Positions 1 to 5,187 of a stretch of DNA of 9,756 nt are shown here, piece by piece (position 1 is the stretch's first letter; the number at the start of each line of letters is the position of its first letter). Source of the stretch: Eubacterium sp. GTDB lineage: Bacteria; Bacillota; Clostridia; Oscillospirales; Acutalibacteraceae. A model generated the notes under the pieces. It ran no database searches, was not told where the DNA came from, and saw only the letters and a list, made by a program, of their open reading frames with translations. The position numbers were made by a program, and so were the translations under genes. The stretch covers positions 1 to 9,756 of the forward strand of contig JAFYFO010000127.1 in the NCBI GenBank assembly GCA_017543725.1, read 5' to 3'.

Positions 1-92
1 CGAAAATCCCCTACAACACCGGAATGAAGGTTCAGAAACTCATTTAAAACAAAACGTGAAACAAAACCTATGATGAAAACAATGAAAACGCC
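1..92 (+). other. Degraded or error-prone segment of the ROK kinase reading frame
   Basis: In the kinase frame this stretch starts K-I-P-Y-N, as ROK proteins do before the catalytic loop, then meets stops at 45-47 and 57-59. The catalytic loop, normally E-N-D-A-N, reads E-N-N-E-N at 75-89, so the catalytic aspartate is replaced by asparagine. The stretch is rich in the word AAAAC. From about position 90 onward the frame matches the family well. A sharp boundary right at the window edge fits low-quality contig-end sequence, but a genuinely decaying gene remains possible. Confidence 0.55.
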
Positions 93-650
93 GCGGCACT
101 CGGCGAATCCCAATTCGGCGCGGCAAAGGGCGAAGATGATTTCATTTGCTTAACATACGGAAACGGAATCGGCGGCGCGCTTTTCATTGATGGCAAAGTT
201 TATAAAGGCTCGCGTTCTTCTGCCGGTGAAATCGGTCATATGATTATTCACTCAGGCGGCAAGCAGTGTAACTGCGGCGGCGAGGGATGCTATGAGTGCT
301 ACGCTTCCGCAACGGCGCTTATCAATTCGGTCAACAAGGTTGTTAAAGAGCCTCTCGACGCTTTTCAGATTTTTGAAAAGGAAAATATCGAACGCCCCGA
401 AGTACGCTCTGAAATAGATAAATGGATTGATGAAATAATAACGGGTCTTATCAATGTTATTTATATTTTCAATCCGCCGCTTATAGTTCTCGGAGGCGGA
501 ATTATGAACGAGGACTATATCATTGATTTAATCGACAGAAAAATCTATAACAAACTTATGGATAATTTCAGAAATGTCAATATAGTTCGTTCCCGCCTCG
601 GAAACGACGCAGCGCTGCTCGGTGTTTCTTATCAGGCTGCTAAATTATAA
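60..650 (+). CDS. ROK-family sugar kinase (glucokinase-like), C-terminal part, 5' portion broken
   Basis: The open frame after an in-frame TGA at 57-59 reads as the C-terminal two thirds of a ROK kinase, a cytoplasmic enzyme that phosphorylates glucose or a related sugar with ATP. Visible landmarks are the A-A-A-L-G-E segment (about 90-107), the glycine-rich Y-G-N-G-I-G-G-A stretch, the sugar-binding E-I-G-H (about 228-239), the zinc motif C-N-C-G-G-E-G-C-Y-E that defines the family, and the C-terminal P-P-L-I-V-L-G-G-G segment. The ATP-binding N-terminus lies outside the window. The same frame continues upstream (K-I-P-Y-N) but is cut by TAA at 45-47 and TGA at 57-59. The first in-frame ATG is at 240, inside the domain and without a convincing Shine-Dalgarno, so it is not a natural start. 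Family assignment is firm; exact sugar is unknown. Whether this is a pseudogene or a sequence-end error cannot be decided here. Confidence 0.85.
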   Translation, partial: NKTYDENNENAAALGESQFGAAKGEDDFICLTYGNGIGGALFIDGKVYKGSRSSAGEIGHMIIHSGGKQCNCGGEGCYECYASATALINSVNKVVKEPLDAFQIFEKENIERPEVRSEIDKWIDEIITGLINVIYIFNPPLIVLGGGIMNEDYIIDLIDRKIYNKLMDNFRNVNIVRSRLGNDAALLGVSYQAAKL

Positions 651-660
651 TAAAAACTAA

Positions 661-695
661 CCCTGCTTTCCTTTTTTCGGGAAAGCAGGGTTTTT
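661..695. terminator. Bidirectional intrinsic terminator between ROK kinase and cdaR
   Basis: An 11-bp perfect stem (661-671 with 680-690, CCCTGCTTTCC and its complement) encloses an 8-base loop. On the + strand it is followed by TTTTTGTTTT, which ends the kinase transcript. On the - strand it is followed by TTAGTTTTTATT, which ends the cdaA-cdaR transcript. The two genes converge here, with stop codons at 648-650 and 701-699. Confidence 0.92.
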
Positions 696-698
696 GTT

Positions 699-1973
699 TT
701 ATTCAGATATATCAATTGTTGCATAGTATTCGCCGATAACCCAGGCATCGTCGTTATTCAGGATTGAAACAGTTAATGGATAAGTGTTATCGTCGTTTCT
801 TTCGCTGACATCCGCCTTTATTTCAAGTTCAACAGACGAGGATTTATCATCTTCGGGAAGAATGATTGACGCATAATATCTGCTGAGGTTCCTGACGCTT
901 GCATTTTCGCCGTCTTTAAGACCTTCAACAAGAACATCGCTTCGCTTGATATTAACCGACTTCTTTTCATATGACGAACTGACATCAACAGTTACTTTTA
1001 TTGTTTTGAGTTTATCATCAAGAACGGTTATTCCCTTGAGGTTGGTTACATCAAAATCGAAAGTGTTTTTGCCGACTCCGATATCCCTGAAATTAACAGT
1101 TCCGATAACAGCGTTTGAAATATCGGCGCTTTCAAGAATACCTGCCTCAATACTATCCTGAGAATAAGAAACTGTTATTGAGCCTTCGTCAAGCCCTTCG
1201 GGCTGTTCATCAAAATCAACGCTGACGGGAAGAGTTGTTATCTTCAGAACCGGAAGCGTTACCGAAATCTTGCTGAGTTCTGTTTTTGAATCAGTTCTTG
1301 AAACAGTTCTGAGATAATTCGCCTCTATTCCGATTCCCTCATATTCAATCTGACATTCGGTTTTATAAGGCTCGGTTAAATCCTTATCTTCATTGAAATC
1401 AACTGTTAAATAAGTTTTTTCAATCTGGTCAACATAGGTTTTCGGACCGCTGACAACAACTTTGTCTTCGCTTAAAACAGCGTCGCCGAAAACATAACCG
1501 TCGGCAACATTTGTTTCATCATAATCAAGATATAAATCAAATGTTTTGGTCATACTGACATCAAAAAACGCGTCTATTGAAGAGGGATAAGTGCTTGCAA
1601 CAGTGAAATCAAGATTTGAATTATTCGTTACAAGAATGGGAATGCTCTGCTCCCCTGTTCTGTTAACGGCGCCCGTGTCAAAATTAACAAGCAAATCGTT
1701 TTCATCAACCTGACCGATAACATATTTTGCACCGCTTATGGTTACATTGATATCAATTGAGTCCTGAAGTGAATAATACTGCATTGAAAGTTGCTCGCTG
1801 ACTTCGTCACCAAGCGATATAGGGGCGCTGATTTTTATTGTTTTTGTTTCAACATCGCCGATATTTATTGATGTTACAACCCAGACAACTATTGCAAGAA
1901 GAAGTGAAACAATAATAAGATATCTGTCGTTAAAAATAAGTTTCTTTAAATTTTTCCTGATTTTCTTATTCAT
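699..1973 (-). CDS. cdaR: YbbR-domain protein CdaR, regulator of diadenylate cyclase
   Basis: A 424-residue protein with a short basic cytoplasmic N-terminus, one membrane segment (about residues 18-36) and a long extracytoplasmic region of repeated beta-rich YbbR units of roughly 80-90 residues. The repeats share the pattern of V-x-G-x-x-x-x-V followed by V-D-F or V-N-F (for example the segments around residues 85-100 and 175-195). In Firmicutes CdaR binds and modulates the membrane cyclase CdaA. Here its ATG overlaps the cdaA stop by one base (TAATG at 1975-1971), with AGGAGG at 1990-1985, so the two are translationally coupled. Length and gene order fit the family. The function is taken from the family and operon position, since YbbR domains themselves have no catalytic motif. 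Confidence 0.92.
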   Translation of the reverse strand: MNKKIRKNLKKLIFNDRYLIIVSLLLAIVVWVVTSINIGDVETKTIKISAPISLGDEVSEQLSMQYYSLQDSIDINVTISGAKYVIGQVDENDLLVNFDTGAVNRTGEQSIPILVTNNSNLDFTVASTYPSSIDAFFDVSMTKTFDLYLDYDETNVADGYVFGDAVLSEDKVVVSGPKTYVDQIEKTYLTVDFNEDKDLTEPYKTECQIEYEGIGIEANYLRTVSRTDSKTELSKISVTLPVLKITTLPVSVDFDEQPEGLDEGSITVSYSQDSIEAGILESADISNAVIGTVNFRDIGVGKNTFDFDVTNLKGITVLDDKLKTIKVTVDVSSSYEKKSVNIKRSDVLVEGLKDGENASVRNLSRYYASIILPEDDKSSSVELEIKADVSERNDDNTYPLTVSILNNDDAWVIGEYYATIDISE

Positions 1974-2896
1974 TATCTTTTCATCCTCCTGACAAATTTT
2001 TTGATTGCAGATTCATTAGCCATGGAGGGGTCAATAAGGAAATCGTTTGCAAGGATATCCCTTAAATCGCCTGTTGAAAGCCCTGTTTTAAGGTTTCCGC
2101 CGATTGCAACGCTGATATTTCCCGTTTCTTCACTGACAACAACAACAATTGCGTCGCTCTGCTGAGAAACGCCGATTGCAGCCCTGTGGCGCGTTCCGAG
2201 TGATGAGGAAATATTGTTATTGCTCGTCAGCGGAAGAATACATCCTGCGGCATAAACTTTGCCGCTTCTGATTATCATTGCGCCGTCGTGCAAGGGAGAT
2301 TTCGGGAAAAATATATTTTCAATAAGTTCTTTGGTTGCAGTTGCCTGAATGATTGTTCCGCTTGCGATTATATCTCCGAGCATTGTTTCTTTCTCAAAAA
2401 CAATGAGCGCTCCTGTTTTACTGTCGCTCATATCGGTGCAAGCCTTGCAGACAGCGTCTATTGTTTTTTTCATTTCGTTTAATTCAACAGCAACGCCCGA
2501 ATCAAGTATTGCAATAAGATTGCTCCTTGCGGCGCCCTTTCCCATTGCTTCAAGAATATTTCTTATTTCGGGTCCGAAAAGAATAACAACGATTATCAGA
2601 ATATTTGAGAATATTCCTTTCATTATATAACTTGAAGCGTCCATTCCGAGGAAGTTGACAACAAGATATAAAAGAAGCAAAAACAGCAAACCTTTTATAA
2701 GCTGCATTGCTCTTGTGTCCCTGATAATGCGGATAACCATATAGATTATTACAGCAACAAATAGAATATCAATAACATCAATAAAGCCAAAGGTTCCCAG
2801 AAGACCTTTAACCTGAGAAAAGAAATCCGAAATTGAATTTCCGAGATTCCTTATATATCTGAATTTCAGTGCTAAATCAATTATCTCAAAAGGCAT
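1973..2896 (-). CDS. cdaA: Membrane diadenylate cyclase CdaA (c-di-AMP synthase)
   Basis: CdaA condenses two ATP into c-di-AMP, a second messenger that controls potassium and osmolyte uptake and cell-wall homeostasis. From the start at 2896 the protein has 307 residues: three membrane segments (about 41-58, 66-84, 94-110), then the DisA_N/DAC domain. Both catalytic signatures are intact: D-G-A at 204-206 within S-P-L-H-D-G-A-M-I, and R-H-R at 236-238 within G-T-R-H-R-A-A-I-G. An in-frame ATG at 2905 touches AAAGG directly and cannot use it, whereas ATG 2896 sits 9 nt from AAAGG, so 2896 is preferred. About 40 residues precede the first membrane segment, longer than in many CdaA proteins. cdaR follows with a one-base overlap. 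glmM, the usual third gene, is absent. Confidence 0.96.
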   Translation of the reverse strand: MPFEIIDLALKFRYIRNLGNSISDFFSQVKGLLGTFGFIDVIDILFVAVIIYMVIRIIRDTRAMQLIKGLLFLLLLYLVVNFLGMDASSYIMKGIFSNILIIVVILFGPEIRNILEAMGKGAARSNLIAILDSGVAVELNEMKKTIDAVCKACTDMSDSKTGALIVFEKETMLGDIIASGTIIQATATKELIENIFFPKSPLHDGAMIIRSGKVYAAGCILPLTSNNNISSSLGTRHRAAIGVSQQSDAIVVVVSEETGNISVAIGGNLKTGLSTGDLRDILANDFLIDPSMANESAIKKFVRRMKR

Positions 2897-2905
2897 TTTC
2901 AACAT

Positions 2906-2910
2906 CCTTT
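2906..2910 (-). promoter_or_regulatory. Shine-Dalgarno of cdaA that decides the start
   Basis: On the - strand AAAGG is immediately followed by an ATG (2905-2903), which leaves no spacer, and nine bases after the AAAGG comes a second in-frame ATG (2896-2894). Normal spacing supports the second. Confidence 0.65.
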
Positions 2911-2931
2911 AATCTTTATTATTAATATATT

Positions 2932-2959
2932 ATCATAAATCCGTTTATAAATAAAGCAA
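2932..2959 (-). promoter_or_regulatory. Possible weak promoter upstream of cdaA
   Basis: In the AT-rich gap before cdaA the - strand shows TTGCTT (2959-2954) and TATGAT (2937-2932) with a 16-base spacer. The -35 match is poor (3 of 6). No intrinsic terminator separates the upstream PLP-enzyme gene, so cdaA-cdaR may also be read from the DUF3343 promoter. Confidence 0.35.
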
Positions 2960-2961
2960 TT

Positions 2962-4092
2962 TTACAACTTTTTTACAACATTCATAAATAAATTACATTC
3001 TTTTTCACTGTTGAAATATCCCGGACTTATTCTGACGCATCCCCTGCTGTAAGTTTTGAAATGCCTGTGCGCAAGGGGCGCGCAATGAAATCCCGCCCTT
3101 GTGCAAACGCCTTTATCGGAAAGCAAAGCAGCGGTTTTTTCGCTTGAATAGTCTTTATAATTAAACGCGATAATCGGCATTGATAAATCCTTTTCAGGAG
3201 GAGGAGCGTAAAGGGATACTCCCTCAATTCTCTTTAATCCGTCGTAAAGAAGCGAGCAAAGATTTATTTCGTGGTTATAAATATTATCCCTGCCCGTTTT
3301 ATTGATGAAGTTTATTCCCTCGCCGAGCCCTATTATTGCAGGATTATTCAGCGTTCCCGCCTCAAATCTCTCGGGAGAAGAATCGGGCATCAGAGGATTT
3401 TTTGATTCGCTTCCCGTTCCGCCGTATTCAAACGGATTTATGAAAACTCCGCTTTTGAAAGCCATAAAACCGCTTCCCATAGGGCCGAGCAGGCATTTAT
3501 GCCCGGGAGCGCAGAGAATGTCTATATTATCACGCTTTGCATTTATATCGGCAACACCTGCTCCCTGAGCGCCGTCTACAATAAATCTTATTCCCCTCTC
3601 CTTGCAAAGTTCGCCGATTTCCTTAATCGGAAAAGAAACGCCGAAAACATTGCTTGAATGCATACAAATAATTAAACTTGTGTTGCTCTTTATACGGTTT
3701 TTAAAATTATTGATTGTTTCTTCCCTGCTGAAAGAAAACGGCGCAATATCATAATCGGCAATATCCTCCGTGAAAAGAGAATGAACAACTCTGAAAACGC
3801 TGTTGTGTTCAAGGGAGGAAATAATAATATGCTCCCCCTCTTTAACACTCCCCCTTATTGCGATATTAAGCGCCTCGGTGCAATTCTTAGTGAAAACAAT
3901 ATTCTCATAGGGAAAATCAAACATATCGCCGATTTTCTCTCTGACGGAAAATATTTTTTCTGCTGAATCAACGGAAGCCGAATAACCTGAACGGCCGCTG
4001 TTGAAGGAAAACTTTTTAAGCGCCAGCGAAGCGCGGTTAATAACGGAAACAGGTTTCGGATAACTTGTTGCGCCGTTATCAAAATATATCAT
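2962..4092 (-). CDS. Class V aminotransferase, cysteine desulfurase / selenocysteine lyase family
   Basis: A 376-residue PLP enzyme of the NifS/SufS fold, closest to the 'cysteine desulfurase family protein' group that includes Enterococcus faecalis EF2568. It opens with the typical Y-F-D-N-G-A-T-S-Y-P-K-P. The PLP lysine is K199 in P-G-H-K-C-L-L-G-P, preceded by the cofactor-contacting V-D-G-A-Q-G. The likely persulfide cysteine is C337 in R-A-G-F-H-C-A-P, the SufS-like arrangement. It would release sulfur or selenium from cysteine or selenocysteine as an enzyme-bound intermediate. The ATG overlaps the TGA of the DUF3343 gene by four bases (ATGA at 4092-4089), with a GGGAG site inside that gene, so the two are coupled. 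No sufU, iscU or other Fe-S scaffold is adjacent, so a dedicated carrier role with the DUF3343 protein is more likely than general Fe-S assembly. Exact substrate is unproven. Confidence 0.9.
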   Translation of the reverse strand: MIYFDNGATSYPKPVSVINRASLALKKFSFNSGRSGYSASVDSAEKIFSVREKIGDMFDFPYENIVFTKNCTEALNIAIRGSVKEGEHIIISSLEHNSVFRVVHSLFTEDIADYDIAPFSFSREETINNFKNRIKSNTSLIICMHSSNVFGVSFPIKEIGELCKERGIRFIVDGAQGAGVADINAKRDNIDILCAPGHKCLLGPMGSGFMAFKSGVFINPFEYGGTGSESKNPLMPDSSPERFEAGTLNNPAIIGLGEGINFINKTGRDNIYNHEINLCSLLYDGLKRIEGVSLYAPPPEKDLSMPIIAFNYKDYSSEKTAALLSDKGVCTRAGFHCAPLAHRHFKTYSRGCVRISPGYFNSEKECNLFMNVVKKL

Positions 4093-4307
4093 ACATCATC
4101 GCTCCCGAGGACTCTTATGCCCGAACTTTCAAGAATCTGAAGAATTCTTTCACTGTCTGATGAATTAATATGCAAAACATATCCGCAGCCGTCGCCCGAC
4201 TTCGGATTAGAAAGCCTTGAGAGTTTTGACGAATATCCGTTTTGGCTCAGAATTTTTCTCGCCCTCTGAGCATTGGTTACAGAACCGAGTTTTATAGTTA
4301 AAGACAT
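4089..4307 (-). CDS. DUF3343 protein, putative Se/S carrier-like
   Basis: A 72-residue protein that fits DUF3343 (putative Se/S carrier-like). It has a ferredoxin-like beta-alpha-beta pattern: strand near residues 3-8 (L-T-I-K-L-G), helix around T-N-A-Q-R-A-R-K-I-L, then a Gly/Cys turn G-D-G-C-G-Y-V-L with C41 as the only cysteine, and a second helix ending near residue 62. The single cysteine in a C-G context is what one expects for a persulfide or selenide acceptor. The start is ATG 4307, with TGAGGTGA five bases upstream; an in-frame GTG at 4316-4314 lies inside that Shine-Dalgarno. Its stop overlaps the start of the PLP enzyme gene. Known members occur near selenium-metabolism genes, but no selD, yedF or selA is visible here, so sulfur is equally possible. 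Confidence 0.8.
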   Translation of the reverse strand: MSLTIKLGSVTNAQRARKILSQNGYSSKLSRLSNPKSGDGCGYVLHINSSDSERILQILESSGIRVLGSDDV

Positions 4308-4312
4308 AAAAA

Positions 4313-4320
4313 TCACCTCA
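4313..4320 (-). promoter_or_regulatory. Shine-Dalgarno of the DUF3343 gene that decides the start
   Basis: TGAGGTGA followed by TTTTT and ATG (4307-4305). The in-frame GTG that would give three more residues is part of this site, so it cannot be the start. Confidence 0.8.
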
Positions 4321-4348
4321 CTTTTTCATATTATATTCTATGAAAAAG
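4321..4348. repeat. Perfect 10-bp inverted repeat in the DUF3343 leader
   Basis: CTTTTTCATA (4321-4330) and its exact complement TATGAAAAAG (4339-4348) flank 8 bases. On the - strand the loop contains TATAA and the right arm abuts the Shine-Dalgarno. It has no T-run after the stem in the transcribed direction, so it is not a terminator. It could be an operator for a dimeric repressor or an mRNA hairpin that affects ribosome access. Confidence 0.7.
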
Positions 4349-4389
4349 CAAGGCGCTTGATACACCGCAGAGTTATCAGCAGTGAATAA

Positions 4390-4398
4390 TTTATAACA
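4390..4398 (-). promoter_or_regulatory. Possible extended -10 element for the DUF3343 operon
   Basis: On the - strand TGTTATAAA fits an extended -10 (TG, one base, TATAAA). The -35 region is poor because it falls in the T-run of the preceding terminator. A competing TATAAT-like sequence lies inside the inverted repeat at 4321-4348, but it has no good -35 at 16-19 bases. Low confidence. Confidence 0.3.
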
Positions 4399-4410
4399 TA
4401 CCTCTTCTAA

Positions 4411-4436
4411 ATAAAAAGAGCCTTTCGGCTCTTTTT
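4411..4436 (-). terminator. Intrinsic terminator of the HdeD-family gene
   Basis: On the - strand the stem AAAAAGAGCC / GGCTCTTTTT (4436-4427 with 4422-4413) closes a GAAA tetraloop, and the T-run continues into TATTT. The stem begins within the TAA stop codon (4437-4435), so transcription stops right after the gene and insulates it from the DUF3343 operon. Confidence 0.92.
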
Positions 4437-5124
4437 ATTCCTCTGTTTCGGTTGGTGCATCTTCAACAACTGTTTCCTCAGCAGGAACATTGAATATTTC
4501 TTCAATTCTTTCTGCTTTTGATTCAATATCATCATCTGTTTCTTCAACAATAACCGCATCCGTTTCAATATCGTTTGTTGCATCAACGGCGGTTTTAACT
4601 TCTTTAACAAGTTTTTTAACCTGAATAAATGAAATGGTATCCATAACCGCATAAATAAGAAGCGTTGCGCCGATAAACTGAACGATTGTTATTGTCAGCG
4701 CGTCTGATTTTGTTATTGCGATAATTCCGAAAACGCTTGTCAGAATTGAAAGCCCGAGAGTTACCCATCCGAAAACAATGCTTGAAGCGATAACTTTTAT
4801 TGCCGTGAAGAAATTGAAAATGCCGCTTGCAAGAATGAATATTCCGAAGAGAACAACAATCAGCGAAATAATCGCCTGATACTTAACGCATATAATTATT
4901 CCGACTATTGCGGAAATAATTCCAAGCGCAAGAGTGAAACCGCCCGACTTATCTATGAAATATCCTATTATGCTGACAACGCCGAGAATAATAAGTGATA
5001 TTCCGATTGCGAGCGAAAAATAAGTTATGCATTTTTCGGGAAATGCAATGAAAAGTATGCCGAGAATAACGGAAACAATAATAGACGCTATTGAAATCCT
5101 TTTAACCTGAGTCAGAAATTTCAT
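4435..5124 (-). CDS. HdeD / DUF308 family integral membrane protein
   Basis: A 229-residue protein with six hydrophobic segments (about 9-28, 34-57, 62-80, 84-107, 112-137, 143-166), arranged as repeated helix pairs with the G-I-x-x-I-I-x-G-x-x-x-I pattern typical of DUF308. E. coli HdeD is linked to acid resistance, but the biochemical role of Clostridia homologues is not known. After the last helix there is a basic K/V stretch, then a very acidic tail: residues 181-229 hold 20 Asp or Glu and only two basic residues. The tail looks disordered and cytoplasmic. ATG 5124 is chosen because AAAGGTGA lies four bases before it; an in-frame TTG at 5139 just precedes that site. The gene stands alone between two terminators. 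No convincing promoter was found in the 63-base gap upstream, so some transcription may come from read-through of the EF-G-like gene. Confidence 0.85.
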   Translation of the reverse strand: MKFLTQVKRISIASIIVSVILGILFIAFPEKCITYFSLAIGISLIILGVVSIIGYFIDKSGGFTLALGIISAIVGIIICVKYQAIISLIVVLFGIFILASGIFNFFTAIKVIASSIVFGWVTLGLSILTSVFGIIAITKSDALTITIVQFIGATLLIYAVMDTISFIQVKKLVKEVKTAVDATNDIETDAVIVEETDDDIESKAERIEEIFNVPAEETVVEDAPTETEE

Positions 5125-5128
5125 AAAA

Positions 5129-5136
5129 TCACCTTT
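5129..5136 (-). promoter_or_regulatory. Shine-Dalgarno of the HdeD-family gene that decides the start
   Basis: AAAGGTGA, then TTTT and ATG (5124-5122). The upstream in-frame TTG (5139-5137) immediately precedes this site and is not usable. Confidence 0.8.
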
Positions 5137-5163
5137 CAATTAAATTATTTTCTCATTAAAACA

Positions 5164-5187
5164 AGAAGGGCTTAAAAGCCCTTCTGT
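5164..5187 (-). terminator. Intrinsic terminator of the EF-G-like gene
   Basis: An 8-bp stem AGAAGGGC / GCCCTTCT (5185-5178 with 5171-5164) with a 6-base loop, extendable by A-T pairs. It starts two bases after the stop codon of the EF-G-like gene. The following tract (TGTTTTAATG on the - strand) is an imperfect T-run, so termination may be partial. Confidence 0.8.

Noticed and set aside
946..1161. A 71-codon open frame on the + strand
   Set aside because: It is antisense to cdaR and lacks a ribosome site or domain features.
3302..3568. An 88-codon open frame on the + strand
   Set aside because: It is antisense to the conserved PLP-lysine region of the class V enzyme and has no start signal.
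4349..4389. A riboswitch in the DUF3343 leader
   Set aside because: Only a small imperfect GC hairpin can be drawn and no known riboswitch core is recognised; the leader is too short and unsupported.
4407..4652. An 81-codon Lys/Leu-rich open frame on the - strand at the end of the HdeD-family gene
   Set aside because: It is another frame of the acidic tail region and runs into the terminator hairpin; no ribosome site.
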